A stretch of 64,000 nucleotides of DNA from Serratia oryzae (GCF_001976145.1 NZ_MOXD01000009.1:51-64050); one strand, 5' to 3'. Shown: positions 33,699 through 43,640, counted from the first letter of the stretch. Translations and numbers: made by a program. Notes: generated by a model not told the origin, from the letters alone.

Positions 33699-35246
33699 TC
33701 AGATAAAGAAGTCGGCATATTTTTGTTCTAACAGCGCACGCAGTTGCTGCTGATCCAGCCCTGCGGTTTCCTGAATAAATGCCTCTGTGGGGATCTTCTT
33801 TTTCGCACGCGAAAGCCCGTGTTTGCCCAAGAGTGAAATATCGTCGCGGGTCAGATAGAAATTCACCTTGATGTAAGCCAACTGATAATACTTCAGATAG
33901 CTGGAGATTTTATTGGTGAAGGTAATCAGCAAATCAAAAGGGATCTGTTCCAGCGTGCGTAATTCATTGATATTCACACAGGCGACGATCTCGATATGGA
34001 AGTGTGACTTCAACACTTCCTTGAAATAACCGACCTTACTCTCCGACGAATTGGTAACGATAATCACGCGTTTTTTATATTCGCTGTGGATGCGGTTTTG
34101 CAGCTCGTACTTTTTCAGGATCAACACCAGCGTTGACAGATGCACGGTGGAAAACGTGGTGTGGTAGTGCTGGGCGATGGGCGCGGTGGCTTCGGCAACG
34201 CCTTGATATAGCGCGGCGTGCCGGGTTTGCACCTGATGCAGTTTTTTGTCGTCAAAGTATAAATTGAACCTGCTTTGCACGATGGTTGAATAGATAAACT
34301 GATAGACCTCGGCAAAGAACGGCGACGCGTTGTGTATTTCTGCTCTCAACAGCGGCGAGATATATTCACCCAAGCGTTTGACGAGCCTAATCAGCGTGGG
34401 ATCGTAGACGTCAAATGGCCGCCAGGTATAGGTCAGCGAGGAAACCAGCAGATCGAGAAAGCGATCTTCATGTTCACTGCCGAGCAGCGCGAAATCGCAG
34501 GACTGAATAAAGTTAAGCTTATCGCTGGTGGTAATACTATGCCCGCGCCGTATGCGATGCAGCGCAATGCTCATGTACACCAGAAAGTATTTCTTGCTGT
34601 TATAGCCCAGCGTAATGACGCGGCTGAGCCGCTGCTGATAGAGCTCTGCCGCAGCGCGAATTTCCTGTTGGCACTCGCGCAAAAACTGTGTGGCAATGGC
34701 GCGGTTAATCGGCTCATTGGCTTTGTGCGGCACCAGCAGGTGATCTTCACCAATTTCCACCGTTTTGAGGATGATCAGGCAGACCGCGATGCGCAGCAGA
34801 ATTTCGTCGCCGTCCAACCGCGATCCCTGCTTGGGAATGGTGGTAACGCTGAGGCGATTGGCCTGTAAAAACGCCAGCAGCGCCTGGTTATCATTTTTTA
34901 GCGTGGTGGGGCTGACGTTGAATTTGCGGTAGTACTCGCTTTTATTCACCACCTCCTGCAAACACATCGCCACGCACAGATCCTTAATCCGTTCCTCCGC
35001 AGTGGTGATATAGCGGTTAAACGGAATATGCTCCAGCAAGGCGATATATTCCCGATAGGTAATGGCCGTAACGATCGATTGCCCATCCAGGTGCAAGCGG
35101 TAGTCCGGCTCGAGAAACTGGTTAATTTCTTTCATTGCCCGCTTCAGCGTCGAGGTGGTTTTACCAAATCTGGACGTGACATCCTCGATCAATACCGGGC
35201 TGTGTTCCTGGATATATTTTAACAAGGACAGGTCAAAGCTGTTCAC
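33699..35246 (-). CDS. PRD/Mga-type transcriptional regulator
   Basis: 515 residues. An N-terminal HTH region (SRFGKTTSTLKRAMKEIN near 25-45) is followed by a second helical block (YYRKFNVSPTTLKNDNQALL near 105-125). A PRD-like middle (about 170-400) follows, then an EIIB-like region (VIIVTNSSESKVGYFKEVLK, about 400-490). No EIIA domain. Such regulators are phosphorylated by PTS proteins. It is convergent with the PTS-lyase-amidohydrolase genes and most probably controls them. Start is GTG at 35246 with only a weak ribosome site, so the N-terminus is uncertain. Confidence 0.8.
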   Translation of the reverse strand: MNSFDLSLLKYIQEHSPVLIEDVTSRFGKTTSTLKRAMKEINQFLEPDYRLHLDGQSIVTAITYREYIALLEHIPFNRYITTAEERIKDLCVAMCLQEVVNKSEYYRKFNVSPTTLKNDNQALLAFLQANRLSVTTIPKQGSRLDGDEILLRIAVCLIILKTVEIGEDHLLVPHKANEPINRAIATQFLRECQQEIRAAAELYQQRLSRVITLGYNSKKYFLVYMSIALHRIRRGHSITTSDKLNFIQSCDFALLGSEHEDRFLDLLVSSLTYTWRPFDVYDPTLIRLVKRLGEYISPLLRAEIHNASPFFAEVYQFIYSTIVQSRFNLYFDDKKLHQVQTRHAALYQGVAEATAPIAQHYHTTFSTVHLSTLVLILKKYELQNRIHSEYKKRVIIVTNSSESKVGYFKEVLKSHFHIEIVACVNINELRTLEQIPFDLLITFTNKISSYLKYYQLAYIKVNFYLTRDDISLLGKHGLSRAKKKIPTEAFIQETAGLDQQQLRALLEQKYADFFI

Positions 35247-35340
35247 TGGGGTATCTCAAGGTCGCGTCTGGAGTCGTACCATTGAGAATAGAGAAAAGCC
35301 GGGATTCTGTCTGTGAACTGCGTGGAGCATCTTGGGCAGT

Positions 35341-35369
35341 AAAAAGGCCAGATGCGTTGGCATCTGGCC
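35341..35369 (-). terminator. Terminator after gor
   Basis: GGCCAGATGC-GTTG-GCATCTGGCC, with AAAAA on its left, is a terminator on the minus strand (stem then TTTTT). It lies 31 bp past the gor stop. Confidence 0.92.
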
Positions 35370-35399
35370 CGAGAATGGTGCTCGCTAACAGGCGGCCCG

Positions 35400-36752
35400 T
35401 TAGCGCATGGTCACAAACTCTTCCGCAGCGGTTGGGTGGATCGCCACGGTGTTGTCGAAGTCTTTCTTGGTTGCCCCCATCTTTACGGCCACCGCAAAGC
35501 CCTGCAGGATTTCGTCCATGCCAAAGCCGATGCCGTGCAGGCCAACGATCTTCTCCTCTGCACCCACGCACACCAACTTCATACGGCACGGCTGGCGATG
35601 CTGGGTGACCGCACTGTACATGGCGGTAAAGGCAGATTTGTAGACCTTCACGTTGTCTTCACCGAACTGCTCTTTTGCCTGCGGTTCGGTCAGGCCAATG
35701 GTGCCGATCGGCGGGTGGCTGAATACCACGGTGGCGATGTTGCTGTAATCCAGATGCTCGTCCGGCTTGTTGTTGAACAGGCGCTCAGACAGGCGACGCC
35801 CTGCGGCAACCGCCACCGGAGTCAGTTCAACCGCGCCGGTGTTGTCGCCAACCGCGTAGACGCCTTTCACGCTGGTATTCTGGAATTTATCGACCTCGAT
35901 ATAGCCTTTGGCGTTGGTTTTCACCCCGGTTACCGCCAGGTTCAGGTTGTCGGTGGCCGGTTCGCGGCCAATCGCCCATACCAGGCAGTCGACGATAAAC
36001 TCTTTACCGTTTTCCAGTTGCAGCGTCAGGCTGCCATCGGCGTTTTTAACGATGGCTTTTGGAATAGATTCGGTGTGCAACTGTGGCCCTTCGGTGTTCA
36101 TCACTTCGACCAGCGTTTCTACAATCATCGGATCAAAGCTGCGCAGCGGTGCATGTTTACGCACGAACAGATGGGTTTCCGCTCCCAGCGCGTTCATCAC
36201 CCCGGCAATTTCCACTGCGATGTAGCCAGCACCCACCACGGCGACGCGTTTTGGCATCGCATCCAGCTCGAAGAAGCCGTCGGAGTCGATGCCGTATTCT
36301 GCGCCAGGAATGTTCGGGTGGCTTGGGCGGCCGCCGGTGGCGATCAGGATATGATCGGCGGTGATGGTCTCGCCGTTGACTTCTACCGTATGTGCGTCAA
36401 CAAAGCGGGCAAAGCCCTTGATCACGTCTACTTTGTTTTTGCCCAGCACGTTGTCGTAGGAGGTGTGGATGCGATCAATATAGGCAGTACGGTTAGCGAC
36501 CAGCTTCTTCCAGTCAAACGCGTTGACGGTGGTATCAAAGCCGTAGTCTGGGCCGTACTGATGGATGGCTTCAGCGATCTGCGCCGCATGCCACATCACT
36601 TTTTTCGGTACACAACCCACGTTGACGCAGGTGCCGCCCAGTTCTTTGGCTTCAATCAGTGCGCATTTCTGGCCATACATGGCTGCCCGGTTGATCGATG
36701 CGATACCGCCGCTGCCGCCGCCAATTGCTAGATAATCGTAATGTTTCGTCAT
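35400..36752 (-). CDS. gor: Glutathione reductase Gor
   Basis: 450 residues, as in E. coli. An FAD- and NADPH-dependent flavoprotein disulfide reductase that keeps glutathione reduced. N-terminal FAD motif [20 protein letters not shown], redox-active disulfide C42/C47 in [18 protein letters not shown] fold [17 protein letters not shown] and the C-terminal [12 protein letters not shown] with the catalytic histidine. In E. coli it lies beside rlmJ and prlC. Here rlmJ is 12 kb away. Confidence 0.97.
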   Translation of the reverse strand: MTKHYDYLAIGGGSGGIASINRAAMYGQKCALIEAKELGGTCVNVGCVPKKVMWHAAQIAEAIHQYGPDYGFDTTVNAFDWKKLVANRTAYIDRIHTSYDNVLGKNKVDVIKGFARFVDAHTVEVNGETITADHILIATGGRPSHPNIPGAEYGIDSDGFFELDAMPKRVAVVGAGYIAVEIAGVMNALGAETHLFVRKHAPLRSFDPMIVETLVEVMNTEGPQLHTESIPKAIVKNADGSLTLQLENGKEFIVDCLVWAIGREPATDNLNLAVTGVKTNAKGYIEVDKFQNTSVKGVYAVGDNTGAVELTPVAVAAGRRLSERLFNNKPDEHLDYSNIATVVFSHPPIGTIGLTEPQAKEQFGEDNVKVYKSAFTAMYSAVTQHRQPCRMKLVCVGAEEKIVGLHGIGFGMDEILQGFAVAVKMGATKKDFDNTVAIHPTAAEEFVTMR

Positions 36753-36930
36753 CTGGGTTTTCCATGAGTTGTGTGATTCGAAGAGGATAGAGTTTAACGC
36801 CTGACAGGGGGTTGTCGCAAAGATTGCGTCGATGGCTGTGATAGGCGGCGGCGTGGACCTTCACCGGGCAAAATCATTCAGCAGGTTACTCTCACGAGAT
36901 GGTGCGGCCTAAGTATCGCCTATTTTTTTG

Positions 36931-36944
36931 TAAGCAATTGCTTA
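36931..36944. promoter_or_regulatory. 14-bp perfect palindrome TAAGCAATTGCTTA
   Basis: TAAGCAATTGCTTA in an AT-rich stretch 179 bp upstream of gor and 324 bp upstream of the serralysin gene. Its size suggests a protein-binding site. The regulator is not identified. Confidence 0.35.
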
Positions 36945-37159
36945 TGTTTGTGCTTTTTTTTGACTTTAATTGCCAGGTTAACTATACAGAGATGATAGAG
37001 GTAAAAATAACATTGAAAGTGGATGTCAACGCAGTAGGTGGTTAACAATATTCTCTCGCATATTTCGCGTATTAGTTTGATGTCGAGCCGATATCCTGAC
37101 CGATTAAAGGATATTTACTGATACACGGAAGTCTTTTTTGAAGTAAATATCAAAAGACA

Positions 37160-37225
37160 TATACCCTGAATAGCCCGAGTTGCAAGGAAGTCAACGTACA
37201 TGCAACCTGGAGTATGGCGGGTATA
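37160..37225. repeat. Shortened ERIC (about 66 bp) in the serralysin leader
   Basis: TATACCCTGAATAGCCCGAG, then TTGCAAGGAA, at the left and GCAACCTGGAGTATGGCGGG then TATA at the right match the two ends of canonical ERIC, while the central core (GTAAGTGACTGGGG) is missing. It ends 42 bp upstream of the protease start, so it lies in its leader or promoter. Confidence 0.75.
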
Positions 37226-37267
37226 GCTGCAAGGGTTAATATTTTTAAAACATCTGAGGGGCATTTC

Positions 37268-39166
37268 ATGGAAAATGTAAAAATACCTTTAAGTGGTAAC
37301 CCTAAAATAGACTTCATTTTGCGGCAATATAAAGCATTGCCTGGGAACGGTGGCAACACCTACACATGGAGCCTGGCTAAAAGCGCTTACACTAATCCTA
37401 CACCTAGTGCAGAGTTTGGCACCAAATACATCCCTATTCCAGCAGATAATCCATACAATGACTTAATCCGGAAGTCATTGAATAATCTCAGCACTTTTGC
37501 CAATATTAAATTTAAAGAGGTTGATGAAAGTAAAAATGAAATGGGTGATTTGCGTTTCATGGCGAGCAATGAGCTCAGTTTTAGGGCTGGCGGTATAAGC
37601 ACGGGTATTAACGGTGTTAATACGCTGGTGTTTAAAATAGATCCCCCAAACGGCGTCACTACACCTCCTTCTTTTTATATTTCCGCACATGAAATTGCTC
37701 ATGCCATGGGGCTTAACCATACCCAGATCATGGTTAATGGGCAATGGCAGGAATTTAGCAATCTCACTGATGTTACAATGCTCGATACTCTCATGTCTTA
37801 TAATCAGATACGGAACTCCTTACATTACCCACAAGAGAAAACGGCTTTATATAATTCCAAGGGAGTCTATCTGGGCGAAGCTCAGACCGTGAGTTATGGT
37901 ATTTTGGATATTCAGGCGTTGCAATATATCTATGGCAAAAACTACGCTTTTAACGCTGATAACACAACTTATAAATATACCCCGGAGAAACTCAACTTCT
38001 TTGACACCATCTGGGATGGAGGGGGTAACGATACGCTTGATTTTAGTGCATTTAATCTTGGTTCAATCATCAATCTCGAAGGTGGGACCAGAAGTTCGAT
38101 ATATGTTGAGGTGCCTAAGCTTGCCCCGAGCAAATCATATTTGAACTCAATAAGCTATGATGGAACTAATGCTATTGGTATCGCCTATGGTGCAAACATA
38201 GAAAATGTTAATGGCACCCAAGGTAATGATATAATATATGGCAATGAATTAAATAACCTGATCAAAGGTAATAATGGGAATGATACGATTTATGGTGGGA
38301 AGGGCAATGATACTCTCTATAGTGGTGCAGGTAATGATACGCTCTATGGCGGAGAGGGAAAGGATATTATTTATGGTGGTTCGGGAATAAAAACGTTAAA
38401 AGGCGGTGATGGAAACGATGTTTTTTATATAGGTAAAGACAGCATTAACTATCTCTATGGTGGCAATGGTGATGATAAGTATGTAATAGGTGCCGCCAAT
38501 GCCAGTTATGAGATTTTTGAAGAGAAAAAGGGTGGGTCATCCGATACCATTGAGTTTTTAGGTAGCATTCAAACAAATACGACTTATTATCTTCCTGCCA
38601 ATGTTGAAAATTTCAGAGCGAATACGCTGTTATCATCAAATAATGCCCGGGCAACGGTGATAGGGAATGAGTTAAACAACTCGATCAATGGCAGTGTTTA
38701 CGCTAATGATATTATCATCGGTGGCAAAGGGAATGATACGCTACAAGGTTTTAAGGGGAGTGACACCTATATTTTTAACAAAGGTGATGGGCAAGATGTC
38801 ATCTGGGAGTACAATAACGATACCTTGGGTAAAGGTGATACAGATACCTTGATTTTAAATGATATTAATGCAGATCAGCTTTGGTTCTCGCGTGTTAAAG
38901 GTTTCGCCGGTGACAGCGATAATCTTGTTATTTCAATTTTGAATTCTTCTGACAAGATCACTATTCACCACTGGTTTGAGAGTACGCAAAATACTGCTTT
39001 TAGTAACGGTAAGCTAGAGAGCATAAATACTGCCGACGGGAAATCTTTGAATATCAGTCAGGTTGACGATCTGGTGGGCCTAATGCAGGGGAAATTAGCC
39101 CCTACGGCAGGTCATACATCAATTATTGATGATTATCTCTCACAGCATTTCGGTGCCATTCTATAA
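37268..39166 (+). CDS. Serralysin-type RTX metalloprotease
   Basis: 632 residues. Zinc-binding SAHEIAHAMGLNH (H141, E142, H145, H151) and the Met-turn TLMSYN (M176) define an M10 serralysin-like catalytic domain. Several GGxGxD-type calcium repeats follow at about 330-410, such as GNNGNDTIYGGKGNDTLY. The C-terminal region (about 500-600, IFNKGDGQDVIWEYNND, NLVISILNSSDKITIHHWF) is the haemolysin-type calcium-binding related domain seen in RTX toxins. No N-terminal signal peptide: type I secretion by a C-terminal signal is expected. No type I exporter or inhibitor gene is adjacent. Base composition is markedly more AT-rich than neighbours, suggesting acquisition. ATG at 37268 has GAGGGG upstream. 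Confidence 0.88.
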   Translation: MENVKIPLSGNPKIDFILRQYKALPGNGGNTYTWSLAKSAYTNPTPSAEFGTKYIPIPADNPYNDLIRKSLNNLSTFANIKFKEVDESKNEMGDLRFMASNELSFRAGGISTGINGVNTLVFKIDPPNGVTTPPSFYISAHEIAHAMGLNHTQIMVNGQWQEFSNLTDVTMLDTLMSYNQIRNSLHYPQEKTALYNSKGVYLGEAQTVSYGILDIQALQYIYGKNYAFNADNTTYKYTPEKLNFFDTIWDGGGNDTLDFSAFNLGSIINLEGGTRSSIYVEVPKLAPSKSYLNSISYDGTNAIGIAYGANIENVNGTQGNDIIYGNELNNLIKGNNGNDTIYGGKGNDTLYSGAGNDTLYGGEGKDIIYGGSGIKTLKGGDGNDVFYIGKDSINYLYGGNGDDKYVIGAANASYEIFEEKKGGSSDTIEFLGSIQTNTTYYLPANVENFRANTLLSSNNARATVIGNELNNSINGSVYANDIIIGGKGNDTLQGFKGSDTYIFNKGDGQDVIWEYNNDTLGKGDTDTLILNDINADQLWFSRVKGFAGDSDNLVISILNSSDKITIHHWFESTQNTAFSNGKLESINTADGKSLNISQVDDLVGLMQGKLAPTAGHTSIIDDYLSQHFGAIL

Positions 39167-39195
39167 GCTTAGGGATCGCTTAAGTGCAATGTTAA

Positions 39196-39221
39196 GCAAG
39201 GCCTTAAATTTAAGGCCTTGC
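39196..39221. terminator. 26-bp perfect palindrome after the protease gene
   Basis: GCAAGGCCTTAAA directly followed by its reverse complement TTTAAGGCCTTGC. It is a strong hairpin 30 bp past the stop with no U-tract. It probably ends or protects the protease mRNA. It could also be a cruciform or binding site. Confidence 0.5.
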
Positions 39222-39240
39222 AATGCAACGAACGGCGTAA

Positions 39241-39419
39241 TCAGATGTGGTACACCCCATTGGCATAACCCAGCATCGCGGGGGGCAGCCATTCGGCACT
39301 TCCGGCACGGGCTAAGCAGCATCCCACTATCGCTTCTGCACGCTGCTGGGGAAGCGCCGCGTTGCGTTGATTTCCGCTAAGCTATATTTTTCAATCTGAT
39401 AATCACTATGCTCGGCCAT
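39241..39419 (-). pseudogene. Possible frameshifted small gene
   Basis: On the minus strand an ATG at 39419, with GGAGG nine bases upstream, opens MAEHSDYQIEKYSLAEINAT and runs to a stop after 31 codons. A second frame then continues LPQQRAEAIVGCCLARAGSA up to MLGYANGVYHI-stop at 39241. Read across one frameshift near 39360 this would be a protein of about 59 residues. I do not recognise it. Chance cannot be excluded. Confidence 0.3.
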
Positions 39420-39532
39420 ACCGGTTTCCCTCCGCCTACCCAGCGGATACTTGATCAACGGTTTAGGGTAACAGGAGGTTGGTTTATTGCGGGGAACTCT
39501 GGTGGCGGATTATGTGGGATGCCAGAAGTGCA

Positions 39533-39559
39533 GTTCCCTCTCTTTGTGGGAGAGGGAAC
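39533..39559. repeat. Short palindromic repeat (CCCTCTC/GAGAGGG type), copy 1
   Basis: GTTCCCTCTC-TTTGTGG-GAGAGGGAAC is a small dispersed hairpin in intergenic DNA. A similar element, TCCCTCCCC..GGGAGAGGGA, occurs at 60932. It ends 30 bp from the 3' end of the glycosidase gene. Confidence 0.5.
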
Positions 39560-39588
39560 CGTGATGGGCATGATACCCGATGCCGGGG

Positions 39589-41478
39589 TTATTTCACCGG
39601 CGTGGCCTCTATCACCAGCGTTTGCAGTGGTTTCAGCGTGATTACCACCGGCTGGCTGTAGTTTGCTGGCAGCGTTGCGTTGCTGCCGTAAACCGGCTTC
39701 AGCGTAAAGCGGGTGGTCTCTCCTTGCGGTACTTCAAAGCTCTTGCTCAGATCCAGGTAGTAGCTTTGTTCTTTGTCTGACGGATTACGCAGCCCAAAGA
39801 CAGCCTTATCGTTACTCCACGACGCCCAGCCGTAAACATCCAGCATGGTCGGATCGCCACCTATCCAGTGGGTATCGACCAGCACATCGCCGTTTGCCTG
39901 CGCCCATTTGGCCGCCGCCGCCAGGGCATCCCATTTGGCGCTGTTCAGCATCGATGGCGTGATGTACATCTCCTGCAATTGGGTGCCGGTGGCGAAGTAG
40001 CTCCATGCCTGATCGGCAAAATCGCCGTCGGTCTGCACTTTTTCTAAGCCAAAGTAGGCGTTTTCTGCGCTGACAATGCCGTGATACATCAGTGAGTTGA
40101 GCGGGAAGAGCGGCCCTTTTCTCACGATGGAACGGTAGGTTTCAGCATCGCGGTAGGTCATCCACTGCTGCGCGGGTGAGCCTTTGCCGTAGAGGTTGAT
40201 ATCGTCGCCCTGGCGCCAGATGGAATCGGCATAGAACAGCCAGGACGGGCTGGCATTGGTGCCGGTGGTTAGGTTGATAAACAGATCTTTGTTCGCCTCA
40301 CGCATGTTTTTGATCAGCTCAATCGAGGCGTCAAAGTCGGAAGCGAACTGGCTGCCTTTTATGTACGAGTTAGCGTTGCCCATGCCGTCCAGCTTGAACG
40401 AGGTGATATGCTCGTCTTTGATCAGCTTGCCGATCTGCCGGTTAAAGTTATGGAAATAGTTTGGGCCGGAGAGGGCGAATTTGCCGTCCACGGTTTCAAA
40501 GCCATTTTCTTTGGCGTGAGAAACGCGGATATCGCGCGGTTTGTTATAGCCGCCCCACGGCGAAAGCCACAGGCCAACTGAGGTGTGCAGGCCGTCGGCT
40601 TTGGCTTTCACCACGCCAAAACCGTCTTTGAACGCTGGGCCAAACAGCCATTTACCGGTGCGATCGTCCCAGCCGTCATCCAACAGGAAGCCGTCCAGTT
40701 TTACACCGCGCTTTTTCATTAGCTCGTTGGCGTAAGCGTCCATCCGGTCGAGCACTTCTTGCTCGGTATAGGTGGTGAAAAAGCCGATATCCATCCAACT
40801 GTTGTAGTGCAGATAGGGCTGGTACGGGCGCGGACGCATGACGTTGATAAACTGATTAACGCTGCGGCGCAGTTGGCTCAGTTCATCAAAGGTGCCGAAA
40901 TAAAGGGTATAGCTGACCGGTGCGTCGGTTTTGATCGGCGTTTTTAGCTCGACGTTGAGGTTGGTGGTGGTCTCATAGGCATAAGTATTGACGATGGGCT
41001 TATTCGGCAGCATGAAGAAGCTGTCGGCTACGATGGGCGAGCTGTTAATCGCGCCGTACACGTAAGGGGCCTGTGACTTGCCTTTGGTGGGGAAAAAGGT
41101 GATTTTCGCCACGTCCTGCGCTTGGCCTTTTGCATGCAGGGTATAGTCGATGCTGGCATATTTCCCTTTCAGCACATTCAACACCACGCTGACGGCAAAG
41201 TCTGGGTGATCATAATCAATATGAATCGCATCGCCTTTCTGCTGAACTTGCTTGATTTTAAAATCGGTGGCGTGAATCACGCTTTCATCCGGCAGGGTGA
41301 GAAAGAACAGCTCATTGGGCGCAAGCTGATGAGCGGAGTGTTGATCCTTGACTACCACCGCTGAGTTGCTGTCATCGAACGAGATGGCGATATTGGCGTT
41401 ATTCAACTGATGTTGGGCGGCGAAAGCGGCATTGCTGACGAGCAGAAACAGTAACGAGCTTTTAATCATGGTTTTCAT
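39589..41478 (-). CDS. Exported GH36-like alpha-galactosidase/alpha-N-acetylgalactosaminidase
   Basis: 629 residues with signal peptide 1-20 (MKTMIKSSLLFLLVSNAAFA). N-terminal beta-sandwich, then a (beta/alpha)8 barrel with YNSWMDIGFFTTY near 225, GFLLDDGWDDRTGKW near 263, SVGLWLSPWGG near 300 and SFKLDGMG, whose D364 is the expected nucleophile of clan GH-D. Enzymes of this type release alpha-linked galactose or GalNAc. Location at the end of the aga cluster suggests it releases N-acetylgalactosamine in the periplasm for the PTS. No hydrophobic or lipoprotein anchor. Confidence 0.8.
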   Translation of the reverse strand: MKTMIKSSLLFLLVSNAAFAAQHQLNNANIAISFDDSNSAVVVKDQHSAHQLAPNELFFLTLPDESVIHATDFKIKQVQQKGDAIHIDYDHPDFAVSVVLNVLKGKYASIDYTLHAKGQAQDVAKITFFPTKGKSQAPYVYGAINSSPIVADSFFMLPNKPIVNTYAYETTTNLNVELKTPIKTDAPVSYTLYFGTFDELSQLRRSVNQFINVMRPRPYQPYLHYNSWMDIGFFTTYTEQEVLDRMDAYANELMKKRGVKLDGFLLDDGWDDRTGKWLFGPAFKDGFGVVKAKADGLHTSVGLWLSPWGGYNKPRDIRVSHAKENGFETVDGKFALSGPNYFHNFNRQIGKLIKDEHITSFKLDGMGNANSYIKGSQFASDFDASIELIKNMREANKDLFINLTTGTNASPSWLFYADSIWRQGDDINLYGKGSPAQQWMTYRDAETYRSIVRKGPLFPLNSLMYHGIVSAENAYFGLEKVQTDGDFADQAWSYFATGTQLQEMYITPSMLNSAKWDALAAAAKWAQANGDVLVDTHWIGGDPTMLDVYGWASWSNDKAVFGLRNPSDKEQSYYLDLSKSFEVPQGETTRFTLKPVYGSNATLPANYSQPVVITLKPLQTLVIEATPVK

Positions 41479-41501
41479 CAGAAGATCCTTTTTCTCTCTA
41501 T

Positions 41502-42392
<891 letters not shown>

Positions 42393-43538
42393 TCAGCCTT
42401 TCCAGGGGTGAATAACCACGCCTTGCACCACGCGGTTTACCGTGCCGCTGGCGGAAGGGGTGTCTGGGGTGATGCCTGCTTTCATGGATTCGGTCAGCGC
42501 AAAGATTTGCGCGTAGATCAGGAAGCAGAAGGCCTGTTCGATATCGAGAAACTCGCGGGCCGCTGGCAGCAGAATATGCGGGCCGGAGGCAATTTCCGGG
42601 CTGGTGGCGGCGGCGATCGCCACCACGCGCATCGCCTGCCGGTCACGGTGCAGCTCGGCGAGCAAGTCTAAATCGTACTGGCGGGTATACGCATGGCTGG
42701 ACACCATCACCACCACCAGCGTTTCGTCGTTAACCAGCGATTTCGGGCCGTGACGGAAGCCGGTGGGGGAGTCATAAAACGCCGCCAGTTTGCCTGCGGT
42801 CAGTTCAAGCACTTTCAGCGCGGCTTCGCGCGCCGTGCCCTGCAGCCCACCGCTGCCGAGGTAGACGATGCGTTTAAACGGCAGATCGCCAAACACGGCC
42901 GTGCTGAAATCTTCTTGGGAAGCGATGATGCGTTCGCAGCGGGTGGCAACATCCTGAAAGGACGCGCTGTTGATGACGTCCGCCGCAAACACCGCCAGGC
43001 AACTGGCCATCATGGTGGTGATACTGCTGGTCATGGCGAAGCCGCGATCGTGGGTTTCTGCTGGCATCAGCAGCGCCAGCGCGTTATCGCTGTGGGTGGC
43101 GTTGTTATACAGGCTGCCCGCTTCGTTGCAGGTGATCACCAGATGATGGCAGTGCCGGACGATTTGGTTAGCTAAATCGACCGCCGCGACGCTTTCCGGG
43201 CTGTTGCCGGAGCGCGCGAAAGAAACCAACAGCGTCGGCTGTTCGGCGTACAGATAGTCAACAGGGTTGGTGACCAGATCGGTGGTTGGTACGGCCACCA
43301 CGTTTTTGCCGGTGTGGCGCGCAAGCCACGGCGCAATCATGTCACCGATAAATGCAGAGGTGCCCGCGCCGGTCAGGATGATCTTGAGGTTGCTGTCCTG
43401 TAGGAGCGGAGCCAGGAAAGCCGTAATGCGGCTGCGCAGATTCTCGATATTTTTCAGCGAAGTCATCCAACTGGTCGGCTGTTGGCGGATCTCTTTTTCG
43501 GTCCAGGTTGAGGAGCCGGAAGTGTGGGTTCTACTCAT
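42393..43538 (-). CDS. agaS: AgaS, galactosamine-6-phosphate deaminase/isomerase
   Basis: 381 residues with two SIS sugar-phosphate domains. LTGAGTSAFIGDMIAPWLAR (about 55-75) and SFARSGNSPESVAAVDLA (about 110) are the first, and VYLGSGGLQGTAREAALKVLEL and DSPTGFRHGPKSLVNDETLV the second. In E. coli AgaS is the deaminase/isomerase converting galactosamine 6-phosphate to tagatose 6-phosphate. Two AgaR-box-like sequences lie upstream, so it probably starts a second transcript of the cluster. Confidence 0.93.
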   Translation of the reverse strand: MSRTHTSGSSTWTEKEIRQQPTSWMTSLKNIENLRSRITAFLAPLLQDSNLKIILTGAGTSAFIGDMIAPWLARHTGKNVVAVPTTDLVTNPVDYLYAEQPTLLVSFARSGNSPESVAAVDLANQIVRHCHHLVITCNEAGSLYNNATHSDNALALLMPAETHDRGFAMTSSITTMMASCLAVFAADVINSASFQDVATRCERIIASQEDFSTAVFGDLPFKRIVYLGSGGLQGTAREAALKVLELTAGKLAAFYDSPTGFRHGPKSLVNDETLVVVMVSSHAYTRQYDLDLLAELHRDRQAMRVVAIAAATSPEIASGPHILLPAAREFLDIEQAFCFLIYAQIFALTESMKAGITPDTPSASGTVNRVVQGVVIHPWKG

Positions 43539-43592
43539 AACTCAGTCCTTAGCAGTGCATATTCAACGGGGGAGCACAAAGCAGAAGAGAGC

Positions 43593-43616
43593 AACCTTTC
43601 GTTTCATTGAGTCAAC
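43593..43616. promoter_or_regulatory. AgaR box upstream of agaS (site 1)
   Basis: AACCTTTCGTTTCATTGAGT matches the AgaR consensus WRMMTTTCRTTTYRTT well over its first 14 positions. It lies 55 bp upstream of the agaS start. Confidence 0.65.
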
Positions 43617-43640
43617 TTTATGCTTAAACAAAATCTATAG

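Larger units (their letters stand above)
36753..37267. other. Intergenic region gor to serralysin gene
   Basis: 515 bp, strongly AT-rich from 36910 on. It contains the gor promoter, a 14-bp perfect palindrome (36931), a shortened ERIC (37160) and the promoter of the protease gene. No credible open frame. Confidence 0.6.

Noticed and set aside
35352-36731. 459-codon open frame on the + strand
   Set aside because: It is entirely antisense to gor, whose product is recognisable over its full length. Its His/Gly/Val-rich translation has no domain pattern.
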